NCBI RefSeq assembly: GCF_000315015.1
Contig: NZ_BAEP01000051.1
Span: 1 to 64,000, forward strand
Reading direction: 5' to 3'
DNA length: 64,000 nucleotides
From: Paraglaciecola mesophila KMM 241
GTDB taxonomy: Bacteria > Pseudomonadota > Gammaproteobacteria > Enterobacterales > Alteromonadaceae
The position numbers and the translations under genes are program-made. Positions 29,448-38,275 of the stretch are shown piece by piece. The number at the start of each line of letters is the position of its first letter. Position 1 is the first letter of the stretch. Under the pieces are notes generated by a model, which did no database searches, was not told the DNA's origin, and saw nothing but the letters and a program-made list of their open reading frames with translations.

Positions 29448-29473
29448 AAAAGCTGCTCAATGCAGCTTTTTTT
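29448..29473 (+). terminator. rho-independent terminator after dksA
   Basis: AAAAGCTGC and GCAGCTTTT form a 9-bp stem with a 5-nt loop and a run of seven T. It lies about 15 nt after the dksA stop, and gluQ starts 24 nt further on. Readthrough to gluQ may therefore be partial. Confidence 0.85.
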
Positions 29474-29496
29474 ATGTTTACACGTTAATTAGGTTA

Positions 29497-30414
29497 ATGA
29501 ATTTACCTTTCGTTGCACAGCGCCTTAATCAAGATACCTCTTACGTAGGTCGGTTTGCGCCATCCCCCTCTGGACCATTGCATTTAGGTTCCCTCGTGGC
29601 TGCTTTAGGCAGTTACATACGTGCGCGGCAAATGGACGGGAAATGGTTGTTACGGATAGAGGATATTGACCCTCCGCGGGCGCTCGTTGGTGCAGATGAT
29701 CTCATAAAAGAGTCACTGGTTCGTCACGGGTTGTTATGGGACGATGAAGTGACTTACCAACATGACAGTCACCAACGATATGAGCAAGCACTCAATTGGC
29801 TGCAGGCAAATGGTCATAGTTATTGTTGCCAATGTAATAGAAAGCAACGACTCGCCAACCCTAAAGGGCAATCTTGCCCCTGCGCGCAGTTAGCCTTGGC
29901 AAAGGATGAATGCGCCACTGTCCTTAGGAATACTTTGGGGGCGCAGCATATTCAAGATTTAGCATTAGGGGCGGTTTCGTTCGCAAAAGGCGCCTGTGAT
30001 GATTTCATCTTGCGTCGTAAAGATGGATTATATGCCTATCAATTAGCTGTGGTCGTGGATGATATATACGCTGGCGTGACCGAAGTGGTGCGCGGTGCAG
30101 ATATTCTGCCTTCTACTGCATACCAGCTGGCTTTATATCAACTGTTTAACCAGCCCGCCCCCGCATACCTGCATTTACCACTTGTGATGGGGGATAATGG
30201 TCAAAAACTCAGTAAGCAAAACCATGCTCCTAGGTTAAATGATGCTGTCGCCAACAGTAATTTATGCAGGGCTCTTGGGGCCTTAGGTTTGCCGGTTCCT
30301 AGGGCGCTGAATAACGCCGCCGTGAACGATATTTTAGAGTTCGCACTGAGCAACTGGCACATAGCGTTTATCGCAAACAATGCGAGTGCGTTTGACAATA
30401 GAATTGACGCGTAA
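29497..30414 (+). CDS. gluQ: glutamyl-Q tRNA(Asp) synthetase
   Basis: A 305-residue GluRS-like enzyme lacking the anticodon domain. It attaches glutamate to the queuosine at position 34 of tRNA-Asp. GRFAPSPSGPLHLGSLVAAL carries the HIGH motif as HLGS. Zinc cysteines lie in YCCQCNRKQ and SCPCAQL, and the KMSKS counterpart is KLSKQNHA. The order dksA-gluQ-pcnB-folK is as in E. coli. Confidence 0.95.
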   Translation: MNLPFVAQRLNQDTSYVGRFAPSPSGPLHLGSLVAALGSYIRARQMDGKWLLRIEDIDPPRALVGADDLIKESLVRHGLLWDDEVTYQHDSHQRYEQALNWLQANGHSYCCQCNRKQRLANPKGQSCPCAQLALAKDECATVLRNTLGAQHIQDLALGAVSFAKGACDDFILRRKDGLYAYQLAVVVDDIYAGVTEVVRGADILPSTAYQLALYQLFNQPAPAYLHLPLVMGDNGQKLSKQNHAPRLNDAVANSNLCRALGALGLPVPRALNNAAVNDILEFALSNWHIAFIANNASAFDNRIDA

Positions 30415-30468
30415 GACAGGTTATGATCCCACGCGTTAAAAAACCTGTTTTGGGTAATCCCTTATATT

Positions 30469-30483
30469 GGAGCTGAACTTATT
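30469..30483 (+). promoter_or_regulatory. ribosome site and AUU start codon of pcnB
   Basis: GGAG at 30469-30472, 8 nt, then ATT at 30481. A second ATT follows at 30484. AUU starts are discriminated against by IF3. In E. coli this codon keeps PcnB at low level, so the same limitation is likely here. Confidence 0.75.
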
Positions 30484-31869
30484 ATTTCTCGCGTAATCAA
30501 CAAGGTTAAAGAGGCGTTTAAAAGTACGCCAAGCACAGCTAAAACCACTCTTGTTGCCAACATTATTCCCCGTGCTGAACATCCGGTATCCCGCAGTGAC
30601 ATTAGCGATAACGCGCTAAAGGTGTTGTACCGTCTGCACAATAACGGTTATCAAGCGTTTTTAGTTGGTGGCTGTGTGCGCGATATTCTACTGGGTAAAA
30701 AACCCAAAGATTTTGACGTCACGACAGACGCAACGCCTGAACAGGTCAAAGAATTGTTCAGAAACTGCCGCCTAATCGGCCGCCGATTTCGTTTGGCGCA
30801 CGTGGTGTTTGGTCGAGAAGTTATCGAAGTTGCCACTTTTCGTGGTCATCACCCTGTTGAAGACGAAAACGCCAAAGAGCAGAATTTAAGCAAGCAAAGC
30901 GATCATGGACAGCTGCTTCGTGACAACGTGTTTGGCAGCATAGAAGAAGACGCAGAGCGTCGTGACTTCACCGTCAACGCTATGTATTACAACATTGCCG
31001 ATTACAGTATTCATGATTTTGCCAACGGCATGGAAGCAGTTAAACAGCGTCAAATCACTATGATTGGCGACCCTGCTACTCGTTACCGTGAAGATCCAGT
31101 ACGTATGTTACGTGCGGTGCGTTTTGCTGTGAAACTGGGTATGAAAATAAGCCCTGAAACTGCTAAGCCCATGTACGAACTCGCCCCATTAATGGCGAAT
31201 ATTCCCCCAGCGCGTCTGTTTGAAGAAGTACTAAAGCTACTGTTATCAGGCCAAGGACTAGAAACCTACAAATTACTCAACGAATTCGGTTTATTTGAAC
31301 AGTTGTTCCCTCAGCTCACCCCTTTGCTAAAATCGCAAAATAGTCGTGAACTTGCGTTTATTGAGCAAGTGCTGATGAATACGGACAACCGTATTAACTC
31401 AGATATGAAAGTGACCCCAGCGTTTATTTTTGCAGCCTTGTTATGGTACCCATTAGAAGAGCGTTGTCAGCAACATATGGTGGAAGGTGGCTTGAACCAC
31501 TTTGACGCGTTTAATTTGGCCTTGAGTGATGTGCTGCACCGTCAAATTCAACGCATTATGATCCCCAAACGTTTTACCATCACAGTGCGCGAGATTTGGC
31601 AGTTGCAACAACGTCTTCCTAAGCGTTACGGGCGCAGAGCGTTTCAAATGCTAGAACACCCTAAATTTAGGGCTGCTTATGATTTCTTGCTTATTCGCGG
31701 GCAGATTGAAGGCGGTGAGCTACTTACGTTAGCCCAGTGGTGGACCGACTTTCAAAACGTTAACCCTGAGCAGCGCCAAGGGATGTTAAAAATACTACGC
31801 GAGAAAGAAGGCGGCGGTGCACCCAAGCGCAGAAGCCGCTACAGAGGCAAGAAGAAAGCTACCCAATGA
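30481..31869 (+). CDS. pcnB: poly(A) polymerase I, with probable AUU start
   Basis: A 462-residue class II nucleotidyltransferase that adds 3' poly(A) tails to RNA and promotes its decay. The catalytic segment is GGCVRDILLGKKPKDFDVTT; FRNCRLIGRRFRLAHV and EEDAERRDFTVNAMYY follow; the C-terminus is strongly basic. No ATG, GTG or TTG occurs in frame between the stop at 30424 and a GTG at 30622, yet conserved PcnB sequence (IPRAEHPVSRSDISDNALKV) is encoded before that GTG. The ATT at 30481 has GGAG 8 nt upstream and aligns with the AUU start of E. coli pcnB (IISRVIN versus MFTRVAN). The stop overlaps the folK start. Confidence 0.92.
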   Translation: MISRVINKVKEAFKSTPSTAKTTLVANIIPRAEHPVSRSDISDNALKVLYRLHNNGYQAFLVGGCVRDILLGKKPKDFDVTTDATPEQVKELFRNCRLIGRRFRLAHVVFGREVIEVATFRGHHPVEDENAKEQNLSKQSDHGQLLRDNVFGSIEEDAERRDFTVNAMYYNIADYSIHDFANGMEAVKQRQITMIGDPATRYREDPVRMLRAVRFAVKLGMKISPETAKPMYELAPLMANIPPARLFEEVLKLLLSGQGLETYKLLNEFGLFEQLFPQLTPLLKSQNSRELAFIEQVLMNTDNRINSDMKVTPAFIFAALLWYPLEERCQQHMVEGGLNHFDAFNLALSDVLHRQIQRIMIPKRFTITVREIWQLQQRLPKRYGRRAFQMLEHPKFRAAYDFLLIRGQIEGGELLTLAQWWTDFQNVNPEQRQGMLKILREKEGGGAPKRRSRYRGKKKATQ

Positions 31870-32354
31870 GCCAAGTTTATGTTGGACTAGGGAGTAATTT
31901 AGCCCAGCCTGAACAACAAGTTAGCCAAGCGTTACGGGCAATCGAATCATTGCCTGCTTCACATATATCGGCGACTTCAAGCTTGTATATCAGTCGCCCT
32001 ATGGGACCACAAGACCAACCTAGCTATGTTAATGCCGTGGTTGAAGTACAAACTGAAATGCAAGCTGTCGAATTTCTTCATTGCTTACAAAAAATTGAGC
32101 TTGAGCATGGTCGTGTGCGTAAAGCAGAGCGTTGGGGGCCGCGGACTTTGGATTTGGATATTCTCATTTTTGGCACTCAAGTTATTGATTCAGTTGAACT
32201 TACTGTTCCACATTACGGCATGAAAGAGCGAGAGTTCGTCTTGTACCCTTTGCATGAAATTGCCCCAGAATTACAACTTCCAAACGGCCCCAAATTGACC
32301 GAATTGCTCATTAATTGCCCCCTCAATGGGTTGGAAAAACTACCCTATAAATGA
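31866..32354 (+). CDS. folK: 6-hydroxymethyl-dihydropterin pyrophosphokinase
   Basis: A 162-residue HPPK, transferring pyrophosphate from ATP to hydroxymethyldihydropterin in folate synthesis. Motifs: VGLGSNLAQPEQQV at the start, RWGPRTLDLDILIFG with the magnesium-binding Asp pair, and VPHYGMKEREFVLYPL. It is translationally coupled to pcnB through an ATGA overlap. Confidence 0.96.
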   Translation: MSQVYVGLGSNLAQPEQQVSQALRAIESLPASHISATSSLYISRPMGPQDQPSYVNAVVEVQTEMQAVEFLHCLQKIELEHGRVRKAERWGPRTLDLDILIFGTQVIDSVELTVPHYGMKEREFVLYPLHEIAPELQLPNGPKLTELLINCPLNGLEKLPYK

Positions 32355-32440
32355 GCGTGATAGAAATCCGTTAAAAAATCCGTATAGTGCCTGATTTACT
32401 CAAGCTCTATTTAGTGATCATCGTACTGGAGTGATTCAAA

Positions 32441-33238
32441 ATGAAAAAAGTCACAACTTCCACGTTGTTGAAAATGAAGCAACAAAGCGAAAAAATTAGT
32501 GCGCTTACCGCATATGATGCGAGCTTCTCAAAATTGTTTGATGAGCAAGGGATAGACGTACTGCTGATTGGTGACTCGTTGGGCATGGTTTTGCAAGGCT
32601 GTGACGATACATTAGGTGTCAGCATTGACGATGTGGCCTACCACACTCGTGCTGTGCGTAAAGGCGTTGAGCGCGCATTTGTTATCGCAGACATGCCGTT
32701 TATGTCTTATTCCACCCCAGAACAAACCTATTTGAACGCGGCAAAGCTTATGGCGGCCGGTGCAAGTATGGTCAAACTTGAAGGCGGTCGTTGGTTACTT
32801 GAGAGCATTAAAGGTTTAAACGAGCGTGGTGTCCCTGTTTGCGGTCATCTAGGCTTAACACCTCAGTCTGTGCATGTCTTCGGTGGCTTTAAGGTACAAG
32901 GCCGAGACGACCTGCAAGCAGAGCAAATGCTCGAGCAAGCCAAAGAAATGGCAGCAGCGGGTATACAGTTGTTAGTACTTGAATGCGTACCTACAGAGCT
33001 GGCTGGTGCGATATCTCAAGCCGTTGATATTCCGGTTATAGGAATAGGCGCGGGTGCAGAAACCGACGGACAAATTTTAGTGATGCATGACATGTTTGGT
33101 ATCAGCGCCAATTACATGCCGAAATTTTCAAAAAATTACCTTCAAGAGACTGGCGATATGCGCACAGCAGTGAGTCAGTATATAGAAGAAGTGAAAGACG
33201 GTTCTTTCCCGTCTGAAGCCCATAGTTTCAGTAAGTGA
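32441..33238 (+). CDS. panB: ketopantoate hydroxymethyltransferase
   Basis: A 265-residue TIM-barrel enzyme adding a hydroxymethyl group from methylene-THF to ketoisovalerate; it is the first step of pantoate synthesis. Motifs: [27 protein letters not shown]-like [30 protein letters not shown] and [14 protein letters not shown]. It is 8 bp from panC in the same operon. Confidence 0.97.
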   Translation: MKKVTTSTLLKMKQQSEKISALTAYDASFSKLFDEQGIDVLLIGDSLGMVLQGCDDTLGVSIDDVAYHTRAVRKGVERAFVIADMPFMSYSTPEQTYLNAAKLMAAGASMVKLEGGRWLLESIKGLNERGVPVCGHLGLTPQSVHVFGGFKVQGRDDLQAEQMLEQAKEMAAAGIQLLVLECVPTELAGAISQAVDIPVIGIGAGAETDGQILVMHDMFGISANYMPKFSKNYLQETGDMRTAVSQYIEEVKDGSFPSEAHSFSK

Positions 33239-33245
33239 GTTAAGT

Positions 33246-34097
33246 ATGCGAGTAATCAGTAATATTGCTAGCTTGCGCGATGTGCGCCGTAGCTGGCAGG
33301 CAGATTCCAAAGTGATAGCTTTTGTTCCCACCATGGGTAACTTACATCAAGGTCACCTTAATTTGGTTAAAGAAGCTAAATTAAAGGCTGATATTGTGGT
33401 GGTATCAATCTTTGTTAACCCGTTGCAATTCGGGCCAGATGAAGATTTAGAAGCGTACCCACGCACATTAGAGAACGATCGTAATGTGCTTAGCGAAATG
33501 GGGGTCGATGTACTCTTTACTCCTCAAGTGAAGGATATTTACTCTCGCGGCTTAGAGCAGCAAACGTTCGTAGAAGTGCCGGGCATTTCCTACATGATTT
33601 GCGGTGCGAGTCGTCCAGGGCATTTTCGCGGTGTGGCAACGATAGTGTGTAAGCTCTTCAACATGGTTCAGCCGAATATGGCGTTCTTTGGTGAAAAAGA
33701 CTTTCAGCAACTACAAGTCATTAAAGCCATGGTCACCGACCTGTCGATGAACTTAACCGTGCATGGTGTAAAGACAACCCGTGAAGATGATGGTTTGGCC
33801 ATGAGCTCGCGTAACCAGTATTTAAATGCTGAGCAGCGTGCGCTTGCCCCCACTTTATATACGCGCTTACAAGAGATGCAGCAAAAAATTGAATCGGGTC
33901 GCCGTGATTTTTCACGTATTACCAGTGAGTGCTGTGAGCAGCTTGCCGAAGCGGGTTTTAGTATTGATTATATCGAAATTCGTTCAGCCGATACGCTTTT
34001 ACAGCCTGGGCATGAAGAAACTAAAGTTGTTATCTTGGCTGCCGCCTTTTTAGGCCGTACTCGCCTAATAGATAATTTGCAGGTTTCGTTAGCCTAG
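33246..34097 (+). CDS. panC: pantothenate synthetase
   Basis: A 283-residue ligase joining pantoate and beta-alanine with ATP. Motifs: [16 protein letters not shown] with the HIGH-like [37 protein letters not shown] and the KMSKS-like MSSRNQYL. No panD follows; instead the convergent gene downstream is panP, which can supply beta-alanine. The gene ends at a strong terminator. Confidence 0.97.
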   Translation: MRVISNIASLRDVRRSWQADSKVIAFVPTMGNLHQGHLNLVKEAKLKADIVVVSIFVNPLQFGPDEDLEAYPRTLENDRNVLSEMGVDVLFTPQVKDIYSRGLEQQTFVEVPGISYMICGASRPGHFRGVATIVCKLFNMVQPNMAFFGEKDFQQLQVIKAMVTDLSMNLTVHGVKTTREDDGLAMSSRNQYLNAEQRALAPTLYTRLQEMQQKIESGRRDFSRITSECCEQLAEAGFSIDYIEIRSADTLLQPGHEETKVVILAAAFLGRTRLIDNLQVSLA

Positions 34098-34123
34098 CAG
34101 CCATTAATGTAATCTTACTCAGC

Positions 34124-34157
34124 AAAAAGGCCGTTAGTTTTCACTAACGGCCTTTTT
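34124..34157. terminator. bidirectional terminator between panC and panP
   Basis: AAAAAGGCCGTTAG and CTAACGGCCTTTTT form a perfect 14-bp stem with a 6-nt loop, with A- and T-tracts on the two sides. It lies between the convergent panC and panP. Confidence 0.92.
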
Positions 34158-34209
34158 ATTTATAACAGGATGGGACATGTTAGGACACAACATTGTTCAC
34201 AAAAACCAG

Positions 34210-35829
34210 CTAGACAACGTCTTTGGTTAACTCAGCCCAGTTTTGGCTTTTGCTGGCGATAGCGATTTGTTCATCCAATATGTTTTGTAAATCATTTTCA
34301 GTGGTTAACGGATTTGCTAAAACCACACGAAACACTGTCATAGTTTGTTCGCCATAGGCTTGAGTCTGCATACGTGTACGCGACACAAATGACTTACCTG
34401 CCTCACGTTGCTGCTTTTGTACGTAGACGGTGAGCTTATCCAGCTTCTCATTAAATTTTACGCTTAACGAAGGATCGGCTTTGACCTGTTGCTGCACCTC
34501 TTGGGGGTTAACTCGATAAGTAAGTAACGACAAAGTAGGGTGTGTAATCAACTCAAAATCTGGGTGAGATTGGATCATTCGAGCGAAAATTTTCGCTTTC
34601 TCGATGCTTTGGTCAATCAACAATTCGTAACCTTGGCGACCAAATATATGCAAAGACGCATATACCATCATGGCCATACCGTTGCGAGAGCCCTCCAACG
34701 TCGTAGCCCCTAAGTCTTTTGAGCCAGCTCGTAATATATAATTTGCGTGGTGACGAACCGCATTGCTGTCGTTAGGATCTTTAAACAGCACCATTCCAGC
34801 GCCCATAGGAACATACATTTGCTTATGCGCATCTATAGTAACTGAATCTGCTCGTTCAATTCCCTTGAGGATATTTCTATGGGTGCTTGAGAATAACGTA
34901 GCACCACCCCAAGCAGCGTCTACATGAAAGTGACAACCTAGCTCTTGGGCCACGTCAGCAAGTTCATTCAATGGGTCAACGTGGCCCGTCTCAGTGGTGC
35001 CGGCTACGCCAACAATGCTAAGAATTTTATTGCCTTGTTCTGCGTATTGTTTACCGAAAGCAAGCGCCTTTTCAGGGGACAAGCGCTGAGTAGGGCAGTC
35101 TAGCGTGATGAGCTGTTCACGGCCTAGTCCAAGTATATCTACGGATTTTGACAGAGAGTAATGACCACGGCGAGATGACAAAATTGCCATTTTCTTATAG
35201 CCATAATGAGCCAAACCTGCCGCTAATCCTTCACGAGCTACCCCTTTAAATACACCATCGGCGGCTAAAGCTTTATTACGCGCCACCCACAAGGCCGTTA
35301 CGTTGGCTATTGTGCCACCAGAGCAAAAAGCTCCCAACGCGTGATTAGCGCTGTGCAGATAGGTGTTATAAAAGTCACTTTTTTGGGCATACACCAGTTC
35401 ATGCATCATGCCCAATACTTGACGCTCCAAAGGCGTAAAGGCTTTAGACGTTTCGATTTTGACCAAATTTTGATTTAAGCCAACTAATAATTTAGCTAAC
35501 GATAAATGAAAATAAGGTAAGGCAGAGGTCATGTGCCCGATAAACGTTGGCGAATAGGTATTAACAGAATTTGCGACTAACTTTTCCAGTAAATTAGCAG
35601 CGTGCTCAGAGACAAACTCTGGGTGCTCAGGCACATTAAATTCAGCGAAACTTTGTTCAATTTGCTCAAGTGACGTGACTTTGGTTACCACGTGTTGAGA
35701 CAAAAAATCAGCCAAGTTATCTGACAGATGCTGCTCAATTTGAGCCAATTTAGAATCTTTACCTTCAGGCATGGTAAATACTCTAAACAAATGCTCTAAA
35801 CTGACTTCAGCTACGGCCACTCTTGACAC
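34210..35829 (-). CDS. panP: PLP-dependent aspartate 1-decarboxylase PanP
   Basis: A 539-residue group II decarboxylase. PLP lysine in VTIDAHKQMYVPMGAG, with HVDAAWGGATLFS and GTTETGHVDPLNE upstream. Related enzymes include glutamate decarboxylases. The long N-terminus and the place beside panBC point to PanP, which makes beta-alanine from aspartate in Vibrio and relatives lacking the pyruvoyl enzyme PanD. The substrate call rests on context and family resemblance; glutamate decarboxylase is the alternative. Confidence 0.85.
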   Translation of the reverse strand: MSRVAVAEVSLEHLFRVFTMPEGKDSKLAQIEQHLSDNLADFLSQHVVTKVTSLEQIEQSFAEFNVPEHPEFVSEHAANLLEKLVANSVNTYSPTFIGHMTSALPYFHLSLAKLLVGLNQNLVKIETSKAFTPLERQVLGMMHELVYAQKSDFYNTYLHSANHALGAFCSGGTIANVTALWVARNKALAADGVFKGVAREGLAAGLAHYGYKKMAILSSRRGHYSLSKSVDILGLGREQLITLDCPTQRLSPEKALAFGKQYAEQGNKILSIVGVAGTTETGHVDPLNELADVAQELGCHFHVDAAWGGATLFSSTHRNILKGIERADSVTIDAHKQMYVPMGAGMVLFKDPNDSNAVRHHANYILRAGSKDLGATTLEGSRNGMAMMVYASLHIFGRQGYELLIDQSIEKAKIFARMIQSHPDFELITHPTLSLLTYRVNPQEVQQQVKADPSLSVKFNEKLDKLTVYVQKQQREAGKSFVSRTRMQTQAYGEQTMTVFRVVLANPLTTENDLQNILDEQIAIASKSQNWAELTKDVV

Positions 35830-36040
35830 CTCATATGAAAACTTTCAGGTCGCGAACTTTACATGAATTTTTCACCTAGACCAACATAAACACCGCGTTT
35901 ATAAGGGGGGAAAGTCGCTTTTTGAGGACTCTTTTTACGTAACAGAGTGTGTGGCGAACAGAAATATTCAAAAATGTGTATAAAAGTTGCACAATCCACC
36001 CTAGCCTTGGGGCGCTAACTTGCTATAGTATAAAGAAAAA

Positions 36041-36766
36041 ATGCTATCCATTATGAAAGTCTCTCAAGTTACAGAAAGCTTTAACCTCGACAACGTCGTG
36101 CCCTTCTTCCAACCGATTATGGATTTGACCACTAATCAGGTTTGGCGTTACGAATGCTTAGCTCGTTTAATTACCTTAGGTGAGCATCCGTTTATTCCCA
36201 CTGAGTTCCTGTACTTAGTTGACCGACAAGAGAGTCGCTCCCAATTGACCGAAACGATTTTTAATCGCAGTGCGCAATATTTTCGTGAGCGTGACATACC
36301 TTGGAATATCAACATTAGTCTAGCCGATATGCAAGATGAAGGCATTCACCGGTTTTTAAGCACTCAGGCTCAGAGCTACCCCAATCCTCAGCGGGTGGCG
36401 TTAGAAGTAACCGCACAAAATGTGTTGGCAGACACATATACATTTGAAACATTTTCCTTGTTATGTAAAAAGCTGGGCTTGAGTTTGTTTGTTGATAACC
36501 TAGAGCCAGACGTAGAGCAGGTAGAGCATTTACTCGAGTTGCCGATTAGCGCTGTGAAAGTGTCAGGCCCAGTGTTAGCAGACTTGGCTAAGAATGAAAA
36601 AGCACAGTCCATCATCAAGACACTGTGCGAACAGGGGCGACATAAAAATATCGATTTAGTTGCTCAACACCTCGAAAGTGAAGAACAATTAAACCTGCTT
36701 AAACATCTTAATGTGCGTTACGCCCAAGGCTTTTATTTCAGCCAGCCTAAGGCGCAAGCGCACTAA
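36041..36766 (+). CDS. degenerate EAL-domain protein
   Basis: A 241-residue stand-alone EAL-like protein without a sensor or membrane segment. The start motif is YECLARL instead of the EALLR type. The metal-binding residues are largely lost: EITE is LEVTAQ, DDFGSG is VDNLEPD, and KID is KVSG. QGFYFSQP at the end is kept. Phosphodiesterase activity is unlikely; it may bind c-di-GMP or a protein partner. It is the second catalytically dead EAL protein in the window, after the HDOD fusion. Confidence 0.82.
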   Translation: MLSIMKVSQVTESFNLDNVVPFFQPIMDLTTNQVWRYECLARLITLGEHPFIPTEFLYLVDRQESRSQLTETIFNRSAQYFRERDIPWNINISLADMQDEGIHRFLSTQAQSYPNPQRVALEVTAQNVLADTYTFETFSLLCKKLGLSLFVDNLEPDVEQVEHLLELPISAVKVSGPVLADLAKNEKAQSIIKTLCEQGRHKNIDLVAQHLESEEQLNLLKHLNVRYAQGFYFSQPKAQAH

Positions 36767-36812
36767 AAGTGTGTAGATATAATTGGAATGACAACTGTGG
36801 ATAAAACCGCGA

Positions 36813-37490
36813 TTATAACTGGCTAATCACTTGCCAACTGTGTTGGCCGCTAGCCCAATATTTGCGCTCGAAGGGGGTGATAGCCTGCGCATGATGATAT
36901 TGCTTCATGTCTGCGTTAAACCCTGCTAGTTCAAGCGCTAAAGCAAATTCCTGAATGTAAATCTGCCAGTTGCTGCGCACTTCAAGTTGCCCGCCTAATT
37001 TAACGATTTCTGCAAATGCAGGGCTGCCGTGCCAACGTCTTTGCACATGTGCAGCTTTAGGATACGGGTTAGGGTAGAGCAAAAAGTGCTTACTCAAACG
37101 CCATTCGGCTTGCACCGCCAAACGCCAGAAGTCATTTAGATCCGCTCTGAGTATCAAAGCATTATCTTGTTTGAGACTGTAATGCTCATGTTTGCCCACG
37201 CGCAGGGCTGACTTGTCGACCCCTATGACTCTGGCCTCTGGGTGCTGATTGGCAATGTGTGCGGTGCTTTCACCCACGCCGCAACATGCATCCAATATTA
37301 GCGGGCCTTGCCAATCACCTAGCCAATCTTGCGCTTGGGAAAACGCCTGTAAGGTATGTTCCGTCAATGGACGCTGGCTGGGGTGTTGCAAGTGACGAGC
37401 AACCAAATCTGGGAGCTTCTCATGCACCCCAGTTTGATTGCTATCGATATGCCGAGAATTGCCCTCGGGCGACGAATAGTTATGACTCAC
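36813..37490 (-). CDS. TrmB-like SAM-dependent methyltransferase
   Basis: A 225-residue protein resembling tRNA (guanine46-N7)-methyltransferase. SAM-binding motif LDACCGVGESTAHI, GVDKSAL, then NPYPKAAHVQRRWHG in place of the usual DPWPKxRHxKRR, and a late TPFERKYWASG like the TxFE motif of TrmB. The canonical Asp of the substrate loop is Asn. It is probably a paralogue of the real TrmB with a diverged target. The GTG start has AGGTGA upstream. It overlaps or abuts the end of the yadH-like gene, so it is third in that operon. Confidence 0.75.
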   Translation of the reverse strand: MSHNYSSPEGNSRHIDSNQTGVHEKLPDLVARHLQHPSQRPLTEHTLQAFSQAQDWLGDWQGPLILDACCGVGESTAHIANQHPEARVIGVDKSALRVGKHEHYSLKQDNALILRADLNDFWRLAVQAEWRLSKHFLLYPNPYPKAAHVQRRWHGSPAFAEIVKLGGQLEVRSNWQIYIQEFALALELAGFNADMKQYHHAQAITPFERKYWASGQHSWQVISQL

Positions 37491-37504
37491 GTTTGTTATT
37501 TCAC

Positions 37505-38275
37505 CTAGCTTCTAATACCAACGCCGCGATTAATCAGTGAATACGCAAAACCTAGCAACACCACATTAAATACCACTAACAACCCCAATGAGTACATGTA
37601 ATCCACGTCAGACACCCCTAAAAATCCATAGCGGAAGCCATTCACCATATATACGATAGGGTTGATTTTACTGACCCATTGCCAGAATTCAGGCAACAAT
37701 GTTAACGAATAAAACACCCCGCCTAAGTAGGTCAATGGCGTTAACACAAAGGTAGGCACCACGCTGATATCATCGAACGACTTAGCAAATATGGCATTAA
37801 TTAAGCCAGCGGTAGCGAATAAAATCGACGTTAATAGCAAGGTAATGATAATAATGGGAATACTGTGCAGGCTTATATCGACAAACAACATGGATACGCA
37901 CGTCACGATAATACCGATGAGTATCGCCCGAGCGACCCCGCCGCCTACAAAGCCGGCTATGATCACCCAGTTTGGGATGGGCGCCACTAACAATTCTTCA
38001 ATGTTGTGCTGAAACTTAGCACTGTAAAAAGAGGACGATACATTTGAATATGAATTGGTGATCACCGCCATCATAATCAGCCCAGGTACGATAAACTCCA
38101 TGTAGCTAAAGCCGCCCATTTGGCCGATGCGACTGCCAATTAAGTTACCGAATATCACGAAATATAAAGACATCGTAATCGCTGGTGGCACAAGCGTTTG
38201 TATCCAAATACGCAAGAAGCGAGTGCACTCTTTTATCCACAGCGTTTGCAGCGCAATCATGGTGCGATTACCCAT
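37505..38275 (-). CDS. yadH: ABC transporter permease (YadH-like)
   Basis: A 256-residue ABC-2 type permease with about six membrane helices. Typical segments are YMEFIVPGLIMMAVI, LVAPIPNWVIIAGFVGGGVARA and PLTYLGGVFYSLTLLP. It closely resembles E. coli YadH; the substrate is unknown. It overlaps the ATPase gene by 8 bp. In E. coli, yadGH also lies in the pan region, so the neighbourhood is partly conserved. Confidence 0.9.
   Translation of the reverse strand: MGNRTMIALQTLWIKECTRFLRIWIQTLVPPAITMSLYFVIFGNLIGSRIGQMGGFSYMEFIVPGLIMMAVITNSYSNVSSSFYSAKFQHNIEELLVAPIPNWVIIAGFVGGGVARAILIGIIVTCVSMLFVDISLHSIPIIIITLLLTSILFATAGLINAIFAKSFDDISVVPTFVLTPLTYLGGVFYSLTLLPEFWQWVSKINPIVYMVNGFRYGFLGVSDVDYMYSLGLLVVFNVVLLGFAYSLINRGVGIRS

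Noticed and set aside
30622-30624. GTG start for pcnB
   Set aside because: Conserved PcnB residues are encoded upstream of it in frame and it has no proper ribosome site.
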